From Saccoglossus kowalevskii (Eukaryota; Hemichordata; Enteropneusta; Harrimaniidae): a stretch of DNA of 55,590 bases. Below are positions 47,096 to 55,590 of the stretch, in pieces; positions within the stretch are counted from its first letter, which is position 1, and the number at the start of each line of letters is the position of its first letter. The notes below the pieces were generated by a model. The model saw only the letters and a list, made by a program, of their open reading frames with translations. It was not told where the DNA came from and did no database searches. The stretch spans positions 110,006-165,595 of the forward strand of contig NW_003124905.1 of NCBI RefSeq assembly GCF_000003605.2, in the 5' to 3' direction. A program made the translations under genes and the position numbers.

Positions 47096-47911
47096 ATTAA
47101 AGTTACCATAACCATTACTGAATACATTTTACGAGCAATTTTGTTGTGAATACATGAAGAAAAAAAGTAAAACATCCATAATTGGGTTAATAAAACCAGA
47201 ACAAAGCGGTGAACAGAATTTAACATCTGCATAACCGTAATTATTAGCGTTTTATTACATGCTTGTATCTTGTATTGCCCGGGAAAGACGCCCTAAATTG
47301 CAACATGTATGGCATTTGATTCCTAGATGGATATTTCAATTACGCGCGACGAGACTCACCTTATCAAATCTCTTGCCACTCAAACATTAAAGAGTAGTGT
47401 CTTTACTACAGATTTACATTTTCAAACATTTACTACAAGTCGATGTAAAAGCACATATTTCCACGGCCGTACTGTAACATCCTTGACTAAATGTGAAATG
47501 AGGCATTATTCAATTTATGTAACAAATTTTTAGCTCCGCAGTCGACTTTGACCGATTGCTTTGATGTTATACAAATACTGTAAAACATGTCTTTTTAGCT
47601 AGCATGTTACTTTAGCGAATCTATAATTCACTAATTCAAGATGTCTGTCAGCATCCTTTATTTTATGTTTTTGTCATATTACCTTAAACCCTGCCAATGG
47701 AAGTGTGCATGGAATCATGGGAAGACATGGTGTGAATTGCCTTGTGATAACTGTCATAAAGGTGATTGACAGGTCATACTAATTTAAAATAAAGTATATT
47801 CTCACAATGAGATTGTTGGCACTTTAGATAAACTGAGATTCAGTTAATTCATGCATGGAGTCAAATTCGCTAAAATGGCATGTAGCTATTTAAACATGTT
47901 TTACAGTATGT
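47096..47911. other. intronic sequence, nothing recognised
   Basis: AT-rich. The frame 47327-47533 is chance-level. Confidence 0.4.
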
Positions 47912-48135
47912 ACCTCAGGTAGACCTCTCTCAGATTTGTTCATTTCGTGATGATATCTTCAATTCTCTAATTTTAATGAATATTTTTGTAATTTTTGATT
48001 AAAAGTGATATTTTTGTCTTCTTGTTGAAAACGGCAAGTCAGATTGCTTTGATATTGAACATAACGTTACTACAGGTGGACCTCTCTCAGATTTGCTCAT
48101 TTTGTGATGATATCTTCAGTTCTTTAATTGAAATG
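47912..48135 (+). repeat. local ~63-bp duplication, 160 bp apart
   Basis: GACCTCTCTCAGATTTG..CATTT.GTGATGATATCTTCA occurs at ~47920 and ~48080, each preceded by a splice-acceptor-like CAGGT. It could be a decayed duplicated exon or a simple repeat. Confidence 0.65.
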
Positions 48136-48233
48136 TGCATTGCTAACAGTGGAACTATCTTAGCCGAGAGTCTGCTTGTTAAATTTCGTAATTTTGCTTT
48201 ATGCCACTGCAATCGAAAAAAAAAAACAAGTTT

Positions 48234-48455
48234 TAATCACGCATATTTTATTTTGAATAAAAGAATATACTTCCGGATTAAATTTAGCAAGATTAAATGA
48301 TTTCGTTTACGTAGTTCAGTTGATGTGGTTTGAAGGAGAACACAAATTTACTAACGCTGTAGATTTGCATAATGATTCAGATACCACGAATTATTGTATT
48401 GCATATGTTATATTAGAGGGCACAAAATAATATTAGTTATTAAAGTTACATTACA
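48234..48455 (+). repeat. dispersed direct repeat, copy 2
   Basis: Second copy of the 46862-47095 repeat, by eye ~90% identical across most of its length and missing one internal block of about 30 bp. Confidence 0.8.
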
Positions 48456-48619
48456 CAGCAACATATAATTCTCACTTAATAAAATTTACAATTTAGTTTT
48501 GAATAACATCCTGAAATAATTGGGTTAACAAAACCATAACAACGCGGTACAGTATTTATCGTCTGCTCAACTGTTATTATTAGCGGTTTTGTACATATCT
48601 CGTATTTCCCGGCCTCGTA

Positions 48620-48875
48620 ACGCTATGGAAATTGCGCCATCACATCATGGCAATAATTTCACGCCCGGCTCAGCGCGCCCGGCTTTCACCAATCAAAACA
48701 AAACGCATCATTCTAAATTACGTCGTGTGTCTAAGGTCACACTGTTGTAGAAACTGTAATTACACCAATAAGTTATATGATACAGCCTATATGGACTGGA
48801 AACGGCTTTTACAGCCCGAGGTCGTGCGGCGGGAGCGCCCAAGCTTGCCATGATAATAAAGATTATTATTATACA
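48620..48875 (+). mobile_element. retrotransposon 3'-tail-like segment
   Basis: A GC-rich 73-codon open frame ends (..RRERPSLP) just before CTTGCCATGATAATAAAGA and a (TTA)n tract, as at the 3' ends of many non-LTR elements or their SINE partners. The peptide has no recognised domain. The assignment rests on the abrupt GC-rich body plus the simple A/T tail. Confidence 0.3.
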
Positions 48876-49836
48876 TCTGTCACCGTAAGTTACAGCGTGG
48901 CATAATTTTACGGTATTTTACGGGGTATTTTCATCCTACCATATTAGGAAATGCAAATTCCAAATATTTAATGATTACGCACGTAAGCGTCCTCTTATAA
49001 TAAAAACAAACATGGCTGCCACCAGAGTTTGACCGGATTCAACTCAAAGAAGTTCGCTGATTCTGCTCTAAACATTTTGGATTTTGGCATTCCCATGGTG
49101 AATCCTTGGAAGGAAAAGATGTATAATAATAAGGTTATTACGAGAATACCTCAAAGTATGCACTCAGACAATACTCAGTCGATACTCTCGTTGTACTGTC
49201 TTCGTGCATACTTTTATGTTTTACTATTGTTAGGACAGACAATAATCTGCCTTTCATACCTCTACGACAGCTTTACAGCTGGAGTCAAACATATCAATCA
49301 CACGTGGCGCAACTCAAAATCCAAAAATTAAATGGCGTGATTATCATCGATAATGACAACAAAAATATGTTTGTCAACACATTTACAATTGTTCACGAAT
49401 TAATATATATATTCAAACTTGTAGAGGACTTCACAGAAAATATGAGCTTGGTTTATTATTTTCTAGGTTAAGTTTTAATTTGTCTTTATAAATAGGCAAA
49501 CTAAATCCCAAGATCAAAATAAAAAAAAATCTTAGGGCAGTATTAAGTTTTAAAACATCGAACCACCAGCATCACCACCACCTTCTAAATGTATATATTC
49601 ACAATAAAATTCTCTATACAATATAGTTCTATGTTCAAGTATAATTGCTCCATGAATGTTCAAAGAAAAAAAATCAACACATTTGTTGGTAACACTGAAC
49701 ATATTTTGCTCAAAATACCACGTACGCAACTTCAAAACTTTGAGTAATGTTTTCTATATTATATTGCTTTGCTAGTTGAGAAGTTGGTGAAACTCTTATT
49801 TTCATACAGAGACATTGCGAAAAATGTACTAAACAG
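48876..49836. other. intronic sequence, nothing convincing
   Basis: The 100-codon plus frame at 49029-49331 has no ATG at its start and no splice or family support. Confidence 0.35.
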
Positions 49837-50247
49837 TCACGTGTGAATCGCGCACAATTTCGTACTTGCTTGTTTTATCGTACTTGCATGAGGGTATGTG
49901 TGACGAATACCATACTTACCCAATCTACAACAAATTGTTCGTACACCGACACCCAACATTTTCGAAATCTGCACACCTGTAAACCGAACCGACAAATTAG
50001 ACTGTTTCTTATGTACAGTATAGGCCTGTCTGGGTTGTTTTTTCGATACGGGTCGCTTGATAGCCTTCGCCGCCTGCCACGCAAAGCTGCTCAAAGAAAC
50101 TCGGAGCCTTTGCAAAAAATGCACGACATTATCAGTAACCATTCCTACACCATTCGATAGCATGGTTTCTCGAAGTGAGAAAAGACGGATAAGATACCCG
50201 CGCAGAAAAAAACAAAACAGGAGCTCCAAATGGTGGCAATTGATCAC
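49837..50247 (-). pseudogene. integrase-type transposase relic (HTH segment)
   Basis: The minus frame contains FTGVQISKMLGVGVRTICCR followed by LGKYGIR, which fits the helix-turn-helix segment that precedes the integrase (rve) core in a family of animal transposon proteins (usual form: F-T-x-x-x-I-A-x-L-L-G-V-S-x-R-T-x-x-R-R-x-x-x-x-G-L). The basic stretch RPVSKKQPRQAYT lies just before, and an upstream region could match the family's N-terminus. The rve core does not follow, so it is a fragment. Confidence 0.5.
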
Positions 50248-50593
50248 GTGGTTTTAATAACACCCAGAAGTGGTCTATCTGTCATATAGAGAAGATGGTA
50301 GCTCAGTGACGGTAATATGTTCTAGTGGCTGGCACGAGGATCAACGATCAAATGTTCTACATATTACTTTTTTATTGCAATAAATGTTTATCTAAATACT
50401 GCAAGCCATGGTGTGGAAAGCTGTGTTGGCACTGTTTGTTTAACTGTATTTACATGTGAATGGTTGCGTGTAGTGTGATGAGTCACTGATATTGACCTCA
50501 ATGCAATGAGCGCAGGATTAGTAATGTAGATAAATCAGATTGCGGCAATTAGTTCTAGCAGAACTAATCTAGTCCCTGGCCTCAAAACCATAC
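50248..50593. other. intronic sequence, nothing recognised
   Basis: No supportable feature. Confidence 0.4.
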
Positions 50594-51280
50594 TTAAGGT
50601 AGAAATGCAGTTTACTTGACAGGTATTTAATTAGTTAATTAGGTCAAAAGTGATTTAAAAAAAAATAGCTTCTAAACCATGCTTCTGTTTACTGTCAAAA
50701 TTGGTTTACCGTTACATATTTTTACTACGAAGAAAGTGCTGTCTTGAAAACTGTCTACCAGTTGTCAATTATGCAGGGCAGCAGCTCAAATTTCACTACT
50801 TCAAGTTTATGCATAAATTAACACCCATGCTAGTTGTATGTACGATTGTTGTAACACTATTCAACTAAAAACAATGCCCCGACGGCGTTTCGAAGATAAC
50901 ACACATTGTCAATCATTTGTGAAGATTTCAAAACAAAAGGTCACAGCGTCTAGGAGCTATTTTTGTTTTAAGTTCGGGCTTCTGCACTAAAAAGAAGCTG
51001 CGATAATTGCTAATTTGCATAACCATTCACTCAGTAAGAAGTTTGCTAATGCTCATAATTGAAATGGCTGTAACAGTTCCAAATTTAAATGTAATATCGT
51101 TTTGTAAAATGTTAAATATATGGCATAATATGGAGATCCCGTCATTACTTTTTTTCACCATGTTTCTTATTTATTATTTATGTACAGCCTTGCTAAATCT
51201 TGTCTTGCTAAGTCTATAGTCAAGACTGTTTGGATAATAAAAGGCAAAAAAAACGAACGAACCTGCATCGCTACCTTAAC
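50594..51280. mobile_element. TTAA-ended non-autonomous DNA element, copy 2
   Basis: 687 bp from TTAAGGTAGAAATGCAG to CTGCATCGCTACCTTAA. The inverted ends are bounded on each side by TTAA, the target duplication used by piggyBac-type elements, although TA duplications cannot be excluded. There is no transposase gene. It is the compact relative of 42219-43822. Confidence 0.8.
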
Positions 51281-52202
51281 TGTTAAAATGTACGTTGTTG
51301 TGAATAGTGATACACAAACAAAATTATGTGGTATCTTAAAAAAATACATAATTAAGTAAATAAAGAGGCTACAAACTCTCACTAATAATACTGAAAAAAA
51401 CAAAAACAGACGATGATAACAATAATGCATATGAGAGCACAGCACGGTAAACTCTATACCACAGAGCAAACAATTGATTATGTCTTCGGATCATTCAAGC
51501 GGTCGTACGTTTAAATCTTGAAGAGAGAGAGAGAGAGTTGTTTTAACTCTGAACTTCAAATATGACTGATCTTTCATTCCATAATTGATCTGTGCATATG
51601 TTTGCGTTCATATGTACATTTCTATGGAAATTTAGTGTAAAAAGTTATTTTTGACTGAAACACAATTAATGTTAATCAATATTGTGTGATATTGACTATT
51701 CACAAATCTAATTTCTAAATATAAATACATTTAACGATTTATAATATTGCAAGACTTGGGACGCTGAGATGTTGTTTGCAGCTTTATTTGTATCCATTTT
51801 GCAAACCAGTCAACCCCACATAGTTTGGTAGTCACGCTGAAAACTTCAAATAGAATCTGAAACTCGTAGCAGTCTAGCTATGAAACAGGATTTTCGCAAT
51901 ATGTTATTTAGAAGAACGTATTCCGTTATATGGAGGTGACCTATCAGAGTGGTATGTTATGATTATGGCTTGAATATAGATAAAACAACTATAACGTTCG
52001 AATACACAGAGTAATCATTCAAATATTTGTTTGTGAATCATGTTATAATAGCTTCCAGTTGGACAATGTACGATCACCGACCCCCGAGTTTCGTGATACT
52101 AATATGCAGCTCGTGCAAATTATATTGAGAATTAATTAATGACTGTTTATAACTAATTATTAATTAACCATCACACTTTGTTTACTTGTTTTTTGTTCCA
52201 AG
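51281..52202. other. intronic sequence with (GA)n
   Basis: Apart from a (AG)8 tract at 51522-51537, I see nothing distinct until the acceptor at 52202. Confidence 0.4.
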
Positions 52203-52227
52203 GCGGCATCCGTAGAAGAGTATAATA
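52203..52227 (+). CDS. secreted protein of unknown family, exon 2
   Basis: A 25-nt micro-exon between a T-rich acceptor (TTTTTTGTTCCAAG) and the donor AATA|GTAAGTAT. It reads AASVEEYN in the frame left by exon 1 (phase 0 in, phase 1 out). Confidence 0.5.
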
Positions 52228-52495
52228 GTAAGTATGTATGTACATTGTTTGTAAAATTGTTGCACAATACGATCACACGGTATATGTGACAATCGTTCAG
52301 GCAAATTTAATGATAATTCTTTGGTAGAAAACGTACGTGTTTTTTCAATTGCGTATCTACAAAAGCGTTACTTACTGCTGACGTCTTCAACTGCTAATAT
52401 CAGTTTTGCGATTCAACGTTTCTATCATACACGGATAGTATTTCACCAGCCCCACAAATTATTTATTGATTGTGTTTTTTTCTGATCACACACAG

Positions 52496-52734
52496 GCGAT
52501 GTAACAGTAACGTACCGTCGACTGACAGATGACTGTTACGAGTTTAAAATGGAGAGAGTCGATCCTTCTTTCTCTCCTCCGTTAATGGTAGACTATGAAA
52601 TTTACAACGACGATGGAGCTGCAATAGATGGTGGGAGTGTTGTCATATAACGCGAGTTATCGCACATAACTTTCAAATGGACTGATCTCTCGGAATCAGT
52701 TTCTCCAACCCCATATTTCATGACCGGAATAACA
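52496..52734 (+). CDS. secreted protein of unknown family, exon 3 with in-frame stop
   Basis: Acceptor TTTTTTTCTGATCACACACAG. Phase 1 entry gives DVTVTYRRLTDDCYEFKM, then DYEIYNDDGAAIDGGSVVI, and a TAA at 52648-52650. The same frame remains open for 28 more codons (..HITFKWTDLSES.., PTPYFMTGIT) to a strong donor ACA|GTAAGTC, so the exon was built to be longer. The stop is either a disabling mutation, a sequencing error, a polymorphism, or the true end of a 79-residue protein. One Cys remains before the stop. Confidence 0.55.
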
Positions 52735-53919
52735 GTAAGTCTCGGATTTACGGAAGCTAGTGGCTATGTACGATATGTTGATATACGACATGACTGATAA
52801 CATCTGCTCATTGGACCATTGGATTGGATATGGCACAATATGAAGGACATAGCGTAACAACAACTTTAGTAATGTGTGTAGCAGGTCATTACAGATAACA
52901 TTTCCTATTCACCAGAAGCAGCTATATCAAAATTAAGAGAATCACACATTGTCTACACCTAAAACGATTTGATTTGAATAAGTTGGGAACACGGAAAATT
53001 TAACTGATTTCCGGTGTATCCGGGTATTTGTATGTACATATGGAGGATATCATATGAGTGACCCTACACCAATATATTAAAGCTGTGTAGTAATTATTTG
53101 TACAGAGTCTTTGGCGATACAAAAACTTGCCACGTGCGTTTGATCAATTCAACATATCTAATATTTTGTTCATCCTATATGTGCCTTTCGTGTGTTTTTT
53201 TTTGAAATGCTTAAACTGAAACGTAAACTTAATGTTAAGGACATTTGTCTCGTCTCGAAGATGTATTCCTAACATATTTACTAATTTTAAAGTGCTTCTT
53301 ATATAAACTTGAAACTTAATTGAAAAGATTTAATGCGTTTTTGATTAAAATTTTAATTTGTGTTATGCGTTTTTATAGCGGAAACCTTATGTTTATCTGA
53401 TATGCCAGAAATGATCAAATTAATATGATTCCTAAAAACCCGCCAAGTGTGTTAAACCACGTATATATTAATATGATAATTGTTACGTAATTGTTATAAA
53501 ACATAGAGAGAAGATTGAGTCCATAGTGTTTACACTGAATTAATATAGCTCGTGGACAGAAGGTAACATTTTCGCCAGATGAGGGCGTAGTGATATGCTG
53601 TTTTTGCGTGTTTTGTGAATTGAGTATGAAAATATTTAAGTTAAAATATATTGTAATTTGGTTGAGTGTATATATTGTGCAGGTTTTGAATAGCTGCAAA
53701 GTTATAAGTTGGGAACTGTTACGTATGGCATGTAAATTACCTACAAGATAGGGAGTTGATACGGTGTGCGAGTATCTGAACCGTGATCGATCTAAGGGGT
53801 ACAATTTGGCTACGTGGCGGAGTTGCAGATTATGGAAAGAGTTGTCTCGCACGTGGTTGCTGCGCGCTGGTTCCGGATTTGCTGCTGATAACGTGGCTGT
53901 GTTTCTCTCCTTTGTAAAG
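52735..53919. other. intron or intergenic
   Basis: No phase-0 exon continuing the secreted protein was recognised. A 145-codon minus frame (53415-53852) is AT-rich, not low-complexity, starts in a variable context and matches nothing known to me. Confidence 0.35.
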
Positions 53920-54004
53920 TCTTACAAATGAACTGGCTGACCAGCGAATTCATGAATTCAGAAGAGATTTATTCCCCGTCAATGAAAACGTCGTTTCTGG
54001 ATCT
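53920..54004 (+). CDS. possible exon between good splice sites (weak)
   Basis: A pyrimidine tract (TTTCTCTCCTTTGTAAAG) is followed by 85 nt and the donor ATCT|GTAAGTACAG. The frame starting at 53921 (LTNELADQRIHEFRRD...) is open to 54073. Phase 0, which the previous exon would require, gives S-Y-K-stop, so it might instead be a terminal exon. No family match. Confidence 0.2.
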
Positions 54005-54254
54005 GTAAGTACAGTACACGTCGCCAAGACCACAGACTCTCGTCGAACTATTAACCCAGCGAACTTGCACTAGCATAGAGACCTTGTTTGACATGACACT
54101 CCAGTACACCCTGCTCATAGTTGAATATATTTTTGTAGTTACTATTATGAGAAACGTCCACCTGTCATATTAAACTAGATACTATTTGTAATGTTAATAT
54201 TTATTAATCCTGGCCTATGCTCACTGTTATCACTGTCACTGATTGGACTAGTGC

Positions 54255-54260
54255 AATAAA
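54255..54260 (+). terminator. polyadenylation signal (AATAAA) with GT-rich downstream region
   Basis: AATAAA followed within 10-30 nt by TTTTGTAGCACTTGCTGTGT. It could end the transcript of the secreted-protein gene, or be the R region of an LTR (GTTAGTGGCAGGGGCTTG at ~54325 would then be near its primer site). Confidence 0.3.
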
Positions 54261-55129
54261 TCTAGTTTTGTAGCACTTGCTGTGTCGTTCTTCCTTTATC
54301 GGAAGTGGGGGATCGTACCCTAAGTTAGTGGCAGGGGCTTGATCTTAATGAACAATTATACCTTGTCTCGGGGACGTAGCAATAATATAGTTAAGGATAT
54401 AAGACAATCGGATTACTGGATGTTTACGAAATAGTATGACTATACATGTATCGAAAACTATTACACTGCCTTTATTATACTGAACTGCCATCATGGTATA
54501 TATGGTAGGAATATATTAATGTCTAAACACCGAATATTTTGATGTGTGATTCATATACTTGATACTAAGTTTAATTTTAGAAGATGTATTTTGTTTGACG
54601 TAGAATAAAAGAGTAAACAATCACTATATCCTGCCTTGTGATATGGTGTGGTGTTGTATGATTGCTTTTACAAGTTGTAAGTCTTACTACTAGTGTACAC
54701 ATAGCCGTAATTGTTCAATTGGTTTAGCCTATTTCGGAGTTGTTTCGAGTATCAAATGTGAACATCTCGCCATGGTATATACATTCATATTTAGTGGGAA
54801 CGACAAAATAGTCGATAATTAAATGTTAACACTGCATCAAAGATATGCACATACCCTAGTAATATGTACCGCCTGCATTTGCGTTTTTTTATTTTTTGGG
54901 GGGGGGGGTTTGTATTATCAAACCAATTGGCATCCAATCAAATACTCCCATTACAAAAATTGCATTTGTCGTGACCAAACGTACTCCATTACTTCAGCAT
55001 GGGTTAATAGTTCATTCATTGATCACAGTTATCGATGTCGTGAAGTCAAAACATATAATATATTGGCTTATTTTATTTTTAAAACTCTATAATATAATTT
55101 AATATATATTGGTTTATAATATTTTATAT
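54261..55129. other. intergenic, nothing convincing
   Basis: Contains a run of 10-11 G near 54898-54908 after a T-rich tract. Frames crossing it are not credible. Confidence 0.4.
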
Positions 55130-55590
55130 ATATATGTGGTCTTTATTTATAATAGAAGGCCATCGGCCCATAATATCTACATACATTATTTATATTTGAA
55201 AATAAAATTACAATTTTTAAACAATTGACAATACTTGTAGCTCGTTTCACAATTTCATTGCGTGAAAAGTAAAGGCTCCCAGTCTTTGAAGAAGATCTGT
55301 ATTTTTTGTACCCATTAATTTGTAATATTTACTGACTGTTGGGGGATTAAAAAAGTTAGCAGGAACATATTTTATTCTTAAATTAACAAAAAAGGAACAA
55401 ATAAGTAAAAAATGGTATTCATTTTCAATGTTACTGTTACAAAGCAAGCAAATGCGTTCACTCCTATCTACATTATTTTTTCTATCTGTTTCAATACGAA
55501 GATAGTGGCATGAACAGCGGAATCGAGCTAACATTTGAACATGAGAATGCACTTTCACACAAAATAAATACTTTTCAGGTCCAAAGAAAA
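55130..55590 (-). mobile_element. LINE 3' end, running off the window
   Basis: The minus-strand protein is open from the right edge (55590) to the stop near 55247. It reads VQMLARFRCSCHYLRIETDR, then ICLLCNSNIENEYHFLLICS and KYYKLMGTKN. Cys-x-x-Cys followed by E-x-x-H-F-L-L-x-C is the zinc-knuckle-like C-terminus of a large group of invertebrate non-LTR retrotransposon polyproteins. Its 3' UTR ends with the stem GGGCCGATGGCC, TTCTATTATAAATAAAGA (minus strand), a typical 3' end. There are no stops in the visible 115 codons, so this copy looks younger than the LINE at 29-32 kb. Confidence 0.8.

Noticed and set aside
53415-53852. 145-codon minus-strand frame
   Set aside because: AT-driven composition, no domain, no splice sites. 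Its length is near the chance limit.
1-55590. CRISPR arrays, bacterial operons, phage or plasmid modules
   Set aside because: The intron-bearing genes, LINE/Tc1/MITE content and splice signals show an animal nuclear genome. No regularly spaced direct repeats of CRISPR type exist.

Overview
This window is AT-rich nuclear DNA from an invertebrate animal. Coding sequence is sparse and broken by GT-AG introns, one inferred intron is 5.7 kb, and the rest is intergenic DNA full of decayed transposons. Two assembly gaps (runs of N at 10665-10865 and 39021-39228) interrupt it. The LINE relics, the Tc1-like element and the natriuretic-peptide-receptor type exons fit a lophotrochozoan or a non-vertebrate deuterostome. 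I cannot name the species. There are no operons, ribosome binding sites, CRISPR arrays or recognisable tRNA/rRNA genes.

Two gene segments are solid. Both are minus-strand first coding exons of ANF-receptor / receptor guanylate cyclase type proteins, at 19235-19922 and 35999-37640. Each encodes a signal peptide and the N-terminal half of the extracellular ligand-binding domain, and each stops at the same domain position with the same phase-1 splice donor. The 36-37.6 kb exon adds a Ser/Thr/Asn-rich mucin-like segment of about 320 residues in front of the binding domain. No second exon, transmembrane segment, kinase-like or cyclase domain was found. The two exons may be tandem paralogues or alternative first exons of one gene running off the left edge.

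On the plus strand at 46.4-52.7 kb, three phase-compatible exons with good splice sites describe a small secreted protein of unknown family. Its third exon has an in-frame TAA although the frame stays open beyond it to a strong donor. Weaker exon candidates lie at 25.5-26.0, 28.0-29.3, 39.8 and 53.9 kb.

The rest is repeats and mobile-element relics. By region: 0.8-9 kb holds MITEs with TTTAAAG-type ends and a foldback element; 11.7-12.1 kb a probable solo LTR with two perfect heat-shock elements; 15.2-15.5 kb an 85-bp tandem array with ETS-CRE motifs; 23.8 and 32.4 kb a second MITE family; 29.3-32.2 kb a decayed LINE split by a foreign segment resembling the P2X7-C-terminus-like transposon protein; 40.3-41.8 kb a dead Tc1 transposon; 42.2-43.8 and 50.6-51.3 kb a TTAA-ended element; 46.9 and 48.2 kb a direct repeat; 49.9-50.2 kb an integrase-type transposase relic; and 55.1-55.6 kb the 3' end of a LINE running off the right edge. 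Unannotated open frames up to about 145 codons are at the level expected by chance in DNA of this composition.
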